A stretch of 64,000 nucleotides of DNA from Takakia lepidozioides (Eukaryota; Streptophyta; Takakiopsida; Takakiales; Takakiaceae), in the NCBI GenBank assembly GCA_030704615.1, contig CM060731.1, forward strand, positions 16,370,001 through 16,434,000, given 5' to 3'. Within the stretch, counting starts at the first letter, position 1. Each line of letters opens with the position of its first letter. A program made the translations under genes and the position numbers. The notes under the pieces are model-generated. The model did no database searches and had not been told where the DNA came from. It was given only the letters and a program-made list of their open reading frames with translations. Of the stretch, positions 1-10,024 are shown one piece after another.

Positions 1-874
1 GACGACATCAAAGAAACCTCCTGCACAAACTGCCGATCCAGCTTTCTTGCTATCTCTTCATCGTCGTCAGGCTGCCTCAATACTTTCACAGCCACCTCCT
101 GGTTCTTATACACCCCATGGTACAGACGGCTATGATTCCCAGATGCAAATTTGTGACCAAGAAACAACTGAGACATATCAACCATCCACTCCTCTGCCGC
201 TTCCACTGCATGTGCTCCATGGGGGCTCTCAAAGTACTGCACACGCTCAAGGAGACATTAGAATCTCCTTGTTAGTCTGCAAATGTGCAAACAGTTTGGA
301 CAGTTAAGACATGGAGCTCCAAGAAAGGAAACCTGCTTCATTTTAGTTGTTCTCGAATAACTATCTCACCTAAAGATAAGAGCACCTTGCCTTCAACCCT
401 TCACAATTTCGTAATCAAAGACTTAATACACACCTGAGCCCAAGAAGGGACCCGATTGACAACTTCCGTGTCGCTCCCCTCTTTCTGTCCACTTGCGCCT
501 CCATCCGAATCCCTGCATTTTCCTGGAACTCTGACCTCATCTAAACTTTTCTCGTTCATTTTGGGTGTGTCAGGACTGCTGGCATCTGCCTCTACACAGC
601 CATTCCTTCTGGGTGAAAGGGAGGCAGAAATTCGACCCTTTCCATTCGAATTCAACCTGACAGGGCTGCTATCTAAAGACCTCGACTTCTTATCGGTCGA
701 AGGGAAGAAAGCAACACCACGGGTTTTCGATTTTGTCTTTGGAACAACGTGAAGCAGAGGAATTGAGGGGCCCTCCACCAGCCTGTGATAAATACTACGA
801 GAGAAATGGGGACGACCAACCCAGGTTGAGCATGCGGGGTGCGAGTCTGCGACCTTCCCATTCTCCTTACCCAT
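1..874 (-). CDS. HT1-like Raf-type protein kinase, 5' part, cut by the window edge
   Basis: Serine/threonine/tyrosine kinase of the plant Raf-like MAPKKK family. Two exons are visible on the minus strand. The exon at 434-874 starts at an ATG (874-872) and encodes a serine- and charge-rich low-complexity N-terminus; it ends SWAQ before a CAG|GTGTG donor. The exon from 236 to 1, after a GTGTGCAG acceptor, encodes the start of the kinase domain: EEWMVDMSQLFLGHKFASG, a glycine-loop-like segment, then VAVKVLRQ with the ATP-binding lysine. The stretch from WMVDMSQLF to the lysine is what I know from HT1-type kinases, which in Arabidopsis act in guard-cell CO2 signalling. The rest of the catalytic domain lies off the left edge. 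The start is uncertain because a further upstream exon is possible (a TATTTCCAG acceptor lies near 915). Confidence 0.75.
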
Positions 875-2279
875 GTTGCCCCTTGGAAACCAAGCCTTAG
901 GTTGAATCACCTGGAAATACTGAAAGCAAGCCACCCCGGACAAATCAGATTGTCTTGCACCGTCTCCTCTCCATATATACAGCCTCACAAATATACCAGG
1001 TTGACGGATGGATCTGCTTCTGTGGCTTACCCTCGTCAGTAGAGACAGCTCTCCTTTGAAGATTCACAAACGAAACTGCTAGTCGGAAAAAATAACGTCG
1101 TGGTCCCAAACCTCCAGACAAACCTAGGGAAAACCGATAATATACAATACAAGAGAGGAAGAACAGGATGGTACACAAATCTGCTCTGGCGCGGAAGAGC
1201 CCTCTCCTATAGCCACTTCTCAAACGTGAGACCTCTCATAGATTTGTTAGATGCCTCCTCCCAGGCCATCACCGTCGTTTTTCCTACAAAGGTGAGCCAC
1301 GTATCAATGATGCAACACCGCATGCTCCAAGACAGCTGAGAACGCTGGAGCCCTAAACCATCCATGCCTTCAAGCCCCCTGCACCTTAATTCAAGACCGA
1401 TCACAATTCAACCTCGATGCCGGCAGATACATTCACAATCCGCCGTTGAAAGCGGGGAAAAAAACCAGATCTCGAAATTCTACTGTCTCTCTCTTAAATC
1501 CTTCCCTCCCTTTCCTCACTTCGCACCTGCAATCCACCTCCACGAACTTGTCTCCACCTCCAACTCCGTCTTCCAAACATTTGTACAAGCAAACCCCGAA
1601 CGCAACCTCGCACGTAAGCGTCCAGGATGCTGCACCAACTACATCATCCATCCATCCTCCCCACTTCATCCATCTATCCTCGTGGCCGCACCAGGCAATT
1701 TCTTCTATTTTAAAATTTCTTTTTTATTCTTTTGGTGTCACTGCACACTATGCACGTGGCGAAATATGACGCGGCCATGTGCCTGTGTCGTCTAGCGGAA
1801 CGGATGAAGAATTCTGTTGGTCGATCCCAGCAGATTCTCGTTGGTAAGACGTCAAATTTGACTTTGTACGTCATAAATGATAAGTTATAAGACAATAACT
1901 ACGCGATACGGTGATAAGTGGAAGCATGCCACATGGCGTATAGTGAATGTACGTGTGGTGGGAATATCAACATTGGATTTGTGAGAATTATGGATGGATA
2001 TATCTGTCAGAGTACGCTTAGCCGTTGGATGTCAGATCTGCCAGGATCGTGACATTTGCCCAAGGAAATATTCGATTCCCCGCCACTATAAGCTGTAGAT
2101 AAGGTAGACGACGTGGCAGCCAATCATGGACTGATCCCCTCAACTTATCACCTTGATTACTGGGCGTAGGCTGGGATGAAATCACTGGATCGTGGATGCA
2201 GAATTTTAAATATATACATCCGTTGCCTATCACTGAGCTACAACTTGGTTGTCGACGGCAGCCAGAATTGTCACTGCAG
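875..2279. other. Intergenic, upstream of the kinase gene; no gene seen
   Basis: This is the presumed promoter and leader side of the kinase gene. Several short ORFs exist on both strands, but they overlap one another, have pyrimidine-rich low-complexity composition and match no family I know. A tRNA-like stretch near 1790-1850 was considered and not accepted. Confidence 0.5.
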
Positions 2280-2352
2280 TGTTACTGGGGCACGGCCCTC
2301 TGAGTGGTAAAGGGCTCATACGACCTCAGAAGTGGTTGTGGGTTTGGTCCAG
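2280..2352 (+). repeat. SINE head, tRNA-like part only
   Basis: It matches the 5' part of the SINE family seen better at 3975-4115 and 6848-7026: an A-box-like GAGTGGTAAAGGG, then a B-box position reading GGGTTTGGTCC. The copy then passes into the ATACCAG-rich tract, so the SINE tail is missing or replaced. Confidence 0.5.
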
Positions 2353-3021
2353 TGTTGGTATGGTGTCAGGCTGGTCCTGGTATATGGGTGGATCTCAAAA
2401 TGACATACCAGGGGAACATTGATACCAGGGATATTTTTCAAGTTAGATACCAGACTTCTGGTAAGGATATTGAGAAATTTTTAATCAATTAAGCAATGGT
2501 ATCAATACAAATGTGCTCAAGTAATAGCAAGTATACATATTGGGATCTGGTATCAAACAAGCCTTCAATTGACTTTAAAAACACTTGATGAGTGCATCAT
2601 ACATGAACAGCAGAACTACACATGGAAAATGATCTCATTGCCACCAACACAGCCTTGATTGTCCGCCCCACAATCCACTGACCCTAACCTGCGAAGTGGC
2701 CGCCATAAAACTCTTTCCTACTTCCTGTCAACAAAAATTGATACCAGTCGAAGAATGGTTGCGAAACGCGTGCAACGAGTATCAATACTAAACCCAAGCC
2801 ATCAACACGGGGCTGGTATGGTATTCGCTAAACCTACGCTAAGCCAAGCAATGGTATCGCCCTAGGTATGTAGAAATTTAAGACCAAGCTGGTCTGGTCC
2901 CTGATACCAGGATCGATACTCGGCTCTGATACCCATACCAAACCAACACTGGTTTGGTCCCTGATACCAGGGTCGATACTCGGCTCCGATACCCATACCA
3001 AACCAACACTGGTTTGGTCCA
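2353..3021. repeat. ATACCAG/CTGGTAT-rich tract with a 60-bp tandem repeat
   Basis: The heptamer ATACCAG and its complement recur many times in both orientations. At about 2889-3020 a 60-bp unit (GGTTTGGTCCCTGATACCAG, then CGATACTCGGCT and CATACCAAACCAACACT) is present about 2.2 times with few differences. A related tract lies at 7540-7965. No coding function is apparent. Confidence 0.7.
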
Positions 3022-3035
3022 CCTTGCTACTGAAA

Positions 3036-3106
3036 TGCAGTAGCTCTTCGGGGTCAATAGAAATCATAACTTACGCTTCCTTGGGGTGGCGTTATTTGTT
3101 ATATGA
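3036..3106 (+). repeat. SINE tail fragment
   Basis: Reads TAGCTCTTCGGGGTCAATAG and ends CTTCCTTGGGGTGGCGT, the 3' part shared with the other SINE copies. The tRNA-like head is absent; the fragment directly follows the 60-bp tandem repeat. Confidence 0.6.
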
Positions 3107-3267
3107 AGACTTTCATTCTTTAGCAAGTTTTTTTTTCTTCTGGGTCAAGTTGGGAACATGTAGTTTTGAAAATCAATCATATAGATTATTGCTTACCAAT
3201 CAAGAGAGAGCCACGTATGTGACTATAGGTTCAAAGCGTGCGACATTGTCAAATGTGATATTTGTTT

Positions 3268-3437
3268 GTATGACGTCTCCCAAAGGAAGCGTAAATTATG
3301 GTGTGTCTTGACCCCGAAGGACTACTATCTTCTGGCAACAAGGTGGAGACATTTGTGACAACAATTGGTGGGCAAAATCCACAACCACCTCTCAAGAGGT
3401 GGTACTGCCCATTACCACTGGGCTGCAACTTGATGGT
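3268..3437 (-). repeat. tRNA-derived SINE copy
   Basis: On the minus strand it runs from a CAGTGGTAATGGGCA head, through a degenerate B box (GTTGTGGATTTTGCCCACC), then GTGTCAC-like and TCCACC segments, to the tail with GGGTCAAGA, CCATAATTTACGCTTCCTTT and GGGAGACGTCAT. Order and spacing match the copy at 6848-7026. Confidence 0.7.
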
Positions 3438-3974
3438 CCAAGTGAGGTATTAAGAGCATGTTTCCATGTAGACCTGACCCTTCCAATGTCATCATCATTG
3501 GAATGGGTTTGACCAAGGGCTCAACTGTTGACTTGGCGATGGGACGAGCCTTTTGCTTTGCCGGTCTCCTTCGTCCACGTGTGCATCACACACAAGAAAG
3601 AGACCTGCTCCGCAGGTGATCGCAAAAACCAACCTGCTATAGCTGGTGCTTCCAGCTTTTCACGAAGAATTGGGAGATCGGACCCAAGATACGGTTTGGG
3701 TCCGGCTTTTGCACATAGAAGTCCCCGGCGGACGTTCAAAACCCGGTCATGAGATCATCTTTTGGTCAGTCGGGTTTGACCACATGGAAGGACGCCCTTA
3801 ATCTTCTCCCCCTTCCTTTTGGAGGTGTCATGTAAGCATCATGTTCCGTGCCTTATGGCAAGGTTCCTTTGACAAGTGATTTTCTCATCTCACTATGATT
3901 GGATGTTGGTAATCACTTACTGAGCAGTGAGTCAACCAAAATTTGGTAAGCATAAAACCAAATATCATGTGGTT

Positions 3975-4115
3975 ATGCAGCGAACGAATGGTAATGGGCA
4001 CATACTACCTCGGAAGTAGTTGTGGGTTCAATCCACCAATTGGTGTCACAAATGTGTCTACTTCTTGTAGCTCTTCGGGTCGAAAGACACCATATTTTAT
4101 GCTTTATATACATAC
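3975..4115 (+). repeat. tRNA-derived SINE copy
   Basis: Head CGAATGGTAATGGGCACATA, B box GTTGTGGGTTCAATCCACC (close to the Pol III B-box consensus GGTTCRANYCC), then ATTGGTGTCACAAATGTGTC and the tail CTCTTCGGGTCGAAAGACAC with CATATTTTATGC. Part of the middle is shortened relative to the 6848-7026 copy. Confidence 0.7.
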
Positions 4116-5904
4116 ATTAGTGAACCGCACATTTCAAGTGGAGAAAGTTTTGTTGGTTTATATTTTTAGTTGATTGATTGCGTGGGTTGAAGCAAAGTTT
4201 TATTCTTCTTTTTTTACTAGTGGAGGTGATTGACCAAAGGTGTGGTATGTTGGAGAACTACATCATTTGGAATATTGCAGCTCAATTCTTTGATGCAATC
4301 GCTTCGACACAACTATCGAATATAGTTTAAAACACTTTCTTTTTCTTTTTGTTCGAATCCGAATATAACAAAAATAATAATTTTATTTTTACAAACAGGA
4401 ACCAAAAGTATTAAATATCATATGTTTTGTAGTATTATAAGGGTTTTTATTTAAAACATATTCTAGATCATGTAACTAACCTTATCAACACAACAATATC
4501 TTATGTCCACATATACGACGTGTATTTCCACTTGCAAATATTCCGCTTATATTGGTTATTTTTCCTACTCATACAATACCAACCCCCTCTAGGAAAAGGA
4601 ATACGAAGTGGTATTTACAACTCTACTGTCTGGAGCTCGTTTGACGAAAAGACGGGGAAAAAAAATAAACGTTAAAGAAAAGAGGAAATTGCTAATTGTA
4701 TCCTCCCACTTTCTTCATGATTTCCTCGGTAACAAATGCACAGTTCGTGCTTTGAGATCGTATGGAGTTTCTGGAGAACTGCCTACGACATTGCCTAGAA
4801 ACTTGAGATGAGTTATGTGGGGGATTGGTATGGCGTGAGCACAAAAAAAATGCTGCGTGAGCAGGATCCACGGTTATGGGGGTGATATGTCCTTGATATG
4901 TATGCCAACGGAAATACATATAATAGACGGACATGGGATTTTTCTGCGTTAATAGGGTCTACATGGTATCTAAATATAATCTTAGACATATAGAATGAGC
5001 TTGAAAAACTAAAAAAATCCCAATTTCGTCGACGAAACCCAAGTTTCGCTGGCAAAAATCCAAGATGCATTTTGCGTCTCGCTGGCAAAACTCATTCTTT
5101 CGGTGGTTCTTAGGGATGTTCTACACACAATGTTTTACCAAATGCCACAATGCTTTACGTTTGTTGATCTTTGAGTTTTGGTATATATATTTGTGGGTCT
5201 TTGTGCTCATGTGAGTTAAGCTTTGGACGATTAATTTCATACGTTTTGTTGCGTGAGCACGGTTTTCAGATAGTTTCGTATTTATTTTCGCGTGAGCACA
5301 TTTTGGTTTCACTATCGCATATTCTCCGGATTTTGGGGGAATATCCGGAATATGCCTATGTGCTTGCGTGAGCTGCTCACACGCTTTATGTGGCGCTGTT
5401 GTATAGTCTGGGCTTGTCTAAGAGCCACCATACCTTGTCATTGCAAGTTTGGAAATCCAGATGTTTGTTTATGTATGAGGGACCACCCCATTGGCAGATC
5501 TAATGATTGAGGGGGCGGCGCAAGAACTTGGCTTGGGTAAAGTTGTTAGTAGATGCTCAGATAGGAGGAAAAATCAGCTTGTTGCCAAATTTGACAACTC
5601 CTAGGATTGCAAGAACACCGTCATATGCACCAGACTTTCCAATACGAGAATTATCTGAAATGACCTATTCCCCAAAGAATCAAACGGTGGAGATGAAATG
5701 AAGTTCAAATGAGCCTCATCTTGATTTTGGTTCTAAGTAGGGGACTGGATCTTTACGCTTTTTAGTTTTTCTGTGCGCCGCTCGACTTTTGGCACTTCCC
5801 CTGTTAGTGTCTTGTTTTGGCCATCAAGTTGGCTTTGTTTCTTTCTTCGCTCCTTTGTTCAAGCTCACGACACTCTCCACGTTATTTTCCTCGTGTTCAA
5901 CAAC
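4116..5904. other. Intergenic AT-rich stretch, no gene seen
   Basis: ORFs here are short, mutually overlapping and without recognisable domains. The words GCGTGAGCAC (about 4836-5375) and CGCTGGCAAAA (about 5048-5092) recur a few times. No RNA gene or transposon termini were recognised. Confidence 0.45.
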
Positions 5905-6140
5905 CAAGTGGTATCCTAGTGGTGATAATGGGTACATACGTAGATACCACCTTGGAAGTGGTCGCGGGTTCATCCACCAATTAGTGTCACAATGGTGTCC
6001 ACCTTCCTGGTGCAAGGTAGTATCCCACCAATTAGTGTCAAAATGGTGTCCACCTTCATGGTGCAAGGTAGTATCCCGTCGGGTCAAGAGCCACCATAAT
6101 TTAGGCTTCCTTTGGGAGGCGTCATATATTATTATTCCTC
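5905..6140 (+). repeat. tRNA-derived SINE copy with an internal 51-bp duplication
   Basis: It has the family head (GTGGTGATAATGGGTACATA), a B-box region GTCGCGGGTTCATCCACC, and the tail GGGTCAAGAGCCACCATAAT. Between them the segment ACCAATTAGTGTCA...GGTAGTATCCC occurs twice in tandem (51-bp unit, about 5976-6077), which lengthens this copy relative to its relatives. Confidence 0.7.
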
Positions 6141-6847
6141 ATGTTTTTCACTCCTAAGGTTAAAAAATTAAATTAAAAAAAATCATAGCCTGGTCTCTTT
6201 CCCTTTAAGAAAATAGAAAAACAAGCGTCTAGTGGCATATGGCTCCTCTTTCCGAGTGGTGAAATTTACTTTCATCCATATTATTCTTGAAAAATCATCC
6301 AATTATTCTTTCATAAATTTGTTCAATAGGAGAGATGTTACCTGAGGGAGGTATTGCTGGAAGGCACATGAATTAGTTTTCAGCAAATAGTTTTCAAGGA
6401 GGTGACACTTGGGGAACGCAAAACAGGGGCTAAGCGATTTTTTGACACATGCGCGTAATCTCCTCTGGACGTTTTTTGTCCCCTTTTATTTATAAAGTTT
6501 AAGGGTGACCACTCCCTTACAGGGGATCCCTTTCAAAAAAAAGAAAAGAAAAAGATGAGCCAATAAAATAGACGTAAAACAAATAATCAGCTGGTTTCCC
6601 GGCGGCAGTGTAAAGAACCTGCCCACTATTTTGGACCATACCGGTGGGTCCTCAACAAAATACAGAAAGTGCGTGATAGGGCAGTTTACGGTCACAAGCT
6701 TGAAGTGGAGCCTGCCATCATCGTCTCGTACTGGACCGAATAATGTGGTCAGCCTTTTCTGACGTACTAGTTGGGCCACCATACCTTTTCAATTATTTAC
6801 TAACAATAATGAATTGTTATTATTATTATTAAAAAGACGGTAGCCAT

Positions 6848-7026
6848 ATATATATACCACGCCTCCCCAAGGAAGCGTAAATTATGGTCTCTCTTGACCC
6901 CCAAGGGTTACTACCTTCCGCTAGGAAGGTGGACACCTTTGTGACACCAATTGGTGGATTGAACCTACAACCACTTCCAAGGTTGTATGTGCCCATTACC
7001 ACTCGGCTACAACTTTGGTTGACATG
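6848..7026 (-). repeat. tRNA-derived SINE copy, best preserved
   Basis: Minus strand: GTTGTAGCCGAGTGGTAATG (A-box-like, resembling a tRNA D-arm), GTTGTAGGTTCAATCCACC (B box), then ATTGGTGTCACAAAGGTGTC, GGTAGTAACCCTTGGGGGTC and the tail ACCATAATTTACGCTTCCTT with GGGGAGGCGT. It ends in a short TA run. About 180 bp, typical of a SINE. No ORF. Confidence 0.75.
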
Positions 7027-7539
7027 AATGTCTAACAATAGATTCCATTTCTTAGACATTTTTTATTGTCTCCAAGGCAAAAAATTGTTTTTTTTGGGCA
7101 GGCATAGGGTGCCTCCATCAGTAGTAGCCTCGTGCTCCATGTTTTTGTTGCTCCTACATAGCTTCCAACGTAGTTCAATTGAAAAATCAGCCATCCTCTT
7201 TCTCATACATCCACACATTCCTGAATGTGCTGTACAAATTGCTCCATAATCAACATCATTCTCAAAATGTTGGTGAAAGCAAGTTGATACAAGGCAATAG
7301 TTTGTTCAATCACACGGTAGATTGTTGTGCTGATAACTAGTGCAAGCGAAGTCTTGTGTCTCCTCCAGTCCGTAGTGTGACAGCTCATTAGAAGTAGGTA
7401 GATTGAACGTGGCATACCTCACAGTTCTTGGTAGTCGCTGGCCTATTATACTCTAATATTGGTCTTTAACCTATTGATATTCTATATGCATAATCGGTAA
7501 TATTCTATATGCATATAAGGACATTGGACTGGTATCAAG
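7027..7539. other. Intergenic, nothing recognised
   Basis: Only short ORFs without similarity that I can recognise. Confidence 0.4.
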
Positions 7540-7965
7540 TATATTACATACCAATCTAGTTATATGTTTCTTAAGCAATGAGATACCAGACTAGAACTGG
7601 TACGAGACATAGTTTGAAATTGATCTACCAGTTTAAACTTATGTGTCTCAAAGTTTCAAGTGGTGCAGCAAAATAAAAGTAACCTCCTGATCTACCTCCA
7701 GCCCAAAACAGTGCCTTGAAACTACATATAGCAACACCTTACAGACAACAAATTCATACCAGGCAGAGGAGGTTGGTTTGCAGAAAACTGGTATGAATAC
7801 TGGTACCCTGATTGTAATACCAGACTGGTGTGGTATCCACGCATATCTTCCAAAGACTAGTGGGTACCCTGGTATGGCATGGGTATTGCCCAACCGTAGA
7901 CCAGGCTGGTCTGTTACCAAATACCAGCATATCCAGGCCTCAGACCATATACCAACCAGTCCAAC
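7540..7965. repeat. Second ATACCAG/CTGGTAT-rich tract
   Basis: The words GGTAT, ATACCAG, GGTACC and CTGGTCTG recur as in 2353-3021 but without an exact tandem unit. The two tracts, 4.5 kb apart, look like diverged members of one repeat family. Confidence 0.6.
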
Positions 7966-8410
7966 ACTGTCTTTGACCTACTCGTATTCTATATCCATCT
8001 CATTCTATATGCAGCGATACGTATGCACACGACAACATAAGTACATTGGTCCATGGTTGTCCTTATACCTAGGTTTGATAAGTTGGAGGAGATTACGAGA
8101 ATATTACCGATTAAACTCATTACCCATTAAACTTCCGACAAATGGACGAGCCACATCTCGCCACATTTGTCTTCGAAAGTGCCACCTGGATTGACCCTGT
8201 TGGTAGGAACACAGCAAACTCCTAAATAATAACTACTAAGCAATTGTGTGGAGGAATGTGAGTGAGGAGCATTGTAGTCCCACAATACGGACAAACCTAC
8301 CATTTCCTTTCATCTCCCCGGCCGAAAGGGGGGGTAGTACAAGCACTCCGCGCAATGAACAATAAGACAATCAGGGACCCCAGACGCGCAGAGAACTCCG
8401 GGGATATGCC
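7966..8410. other. Intergenic, nothing recognised
   Basis: Short overlapping ORFs only; no domain or RNA structure recognised. Confidence 0.4.
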
Positions 8411-8546
8411 TTCCCATTCATTTGACGCTTGTGAGTTCCGTAAATGGAAGGGATGACACTGTGCCTTTTCGCTCGTGTTCCGTAAATGGGACGATGGGAT
8501 TCCCATTCATTTCACGTTCGTGTTCCGTAAATTGTTCCGTAAATGG
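8411..8546. repeat. GTTCCGTAAATGG repeat cluster
   Basis: GTTCCGTAAATGG occurs at 8435-8447, 8477-8489 and 8534-8546, plus a truncated copy at 8522-8532. Two copies sit in a larger repeat beginning TTCCCATTCATTT (8411 and 8501). CCCATTCATTT is close to the complement of the TAAATGGG end, so parts can pair. It lies about 1.5 kb upstream of the DPE2 start codon. A regulatory role is only a possibility. Confidence 0.6.
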
Positions 8547-10024
8547 GACCTGCGGGTGGCCCCCAAAAGTGCGCACAGTCGCGGTGGGCAAACAAACTAG
8601 GGAGGAAAGGAGGGGGGAAAGGAGCGGAAAGGGAGGGCGAACACGGGGTCGGTGGTGGCGGACACGTTTTTCGTGGGAGGCAGCTGGTTGGTGGCTGCTG
8701 CGGGGACGGGACCCGTGGCAGGGCAGGAAGGTCGAGCGACCTCTAACGCCCCGCCGGCCGCTCCACGCCCGAGCAACACCGTGCCTTCTTGGACTGTTGC
8801 GTCCTGCACCAGCTCGCTTGACTGTCAACTCTCTTCTAACTTAGTCTCGCTGCGACCTCGGCCTCCTGCGGTGGCACTCAAATAAGATCCCGCGACCTTT
8901 CCAGCAGCTTCTTCTTTTGCTTTTCGTGCGATCAGTGTAGGCGGCTTGCTCGTATTCGGATCTGATCCTTGTGCGTTGCGAAGAAGCTCGGTGAGTGAGG
9001 CATTCCGATCTGAATCTCGGTTTGAGCTTGCGCAGTCCTTGGCGCGTGGTTTGATTTGATTTCGTCTCTGAGGATCAGAAATGCTTGGCAGCCTACCTGC
9101 ACGAGGCATTCACCCTTAGACAATCACTCGGACAATAGTTCTTATCTCTCTGGTTTCCTGTTTTCTCTCATGTTTTTCTTTCCATTTTGTCCCATAAGCT
9201 CTATGAGCTTTCCGCGGACGTTATAAAGCACCATTTCATGTCATTTCATTTCTGTTTTGGTGGGAGTGGAACCGGCTTGTTATCTGATTTGGTGACGGTG
9301 TTGTGGCCATTACTGTAAGGAGGGAGTTAGGTAGTCCGTGCTAGCTAGCTAGCTGCTTAGTACTTTGCGTTTGCTTTTGTTCCTCCTTCCTGTGGGAACT
9401 GACAGATGCAGAGTGTTGTCTGGTTTCGTGCTACTTTAAGAAATGCGGAGAGGAAGTTAGTGAGCATGTAGAGTGATTAGTCCGAGAGATTCGGTTAGTA
9501 CATTCGTAATATACGGTGTTCGCTGCATTGGTTCGTTCATAGCGCATTGTTGATCAGTTCCTCGGCCACGCCGGCTGCGCAGTCCTTTACATGTGGTTTG
9601 ATTTCATCCCGTTGTTCCTCCCTGGTGTGGGAACGCGCACAGGGAGGGATTTTCGTGCGACTATTCACCTTCCTGCTGATGAATCCAAGGCGGGAAGGGC
9701 TTTACTGAGGCATGGAGGGAGAGATTAGTCCAATAGATCCGCTTTCTTAGAACTGGATTTTTAGTGCATTGCTTCGTTGCCTGATTGTAAGCTCATGATT
9801 CGGTGTCCGGTGCGAGAGGTTTCGATGAGTCTGTGGAAGATAAAGCTAGCGCGTTTTTCCTCCTTGCATCCAATGTGGGAATCTCTCTTCTGATCTGCTT
9901 GTTAACTGCTTGCAGATTGTTTTTCCCCCTCCGATACTCAGCTTCTGTGTCGTAGCTTCATCCCTCTCCCCCAATCTTTCCACACGACCTCCCATCCTTA
10001 TTCGGTGCTTTTGATCTATCAACA
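8547..10024 (+). promoter_or_regulatory. DPE2 upstream and probable leader region
   Basis: GC-rich stretch (8550-8850) followed by a mixed-composition stretch up to the DPE2 ATG. Overlapping ORFs on both strands at 8420-8885 are probably chance in GC-rich DNA. A repeat copy sits at 9069-9252. I cannot place the transcription start. Confidence 0.35.
9069..9252 (+). repeat. Dispersed repeat family R, copy 1
   Basis: Starts TGAGGATCAGAAATGCTTGG and contains TCCCATAAGCTCTATGAGCT followed by TTCCGCGGACGTTATAAAG and repeated ATTTCAT. The same order occurs inverted at 14006-14243 and, more diverged, at 19315-19450. All three copies lie within or just upstream of DPE2. Confidence 0.65.

Noticed and set aside
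1787-1860. tRNA-like stretch (GTCGTCTAGCGGAACGGAT ... GGTCGATCCC)
   Set aside because: A- and B-box-like words are present, but I could not form acceptor and anticodon stems.
8418-8885. Facing ORFs of 130-140 codons upstream of DPE2
   Set aside because: GC-rich DNA opens several frames on both strands; the sequence includes the GTTCCGTAAATGG repeats and shows no domain.
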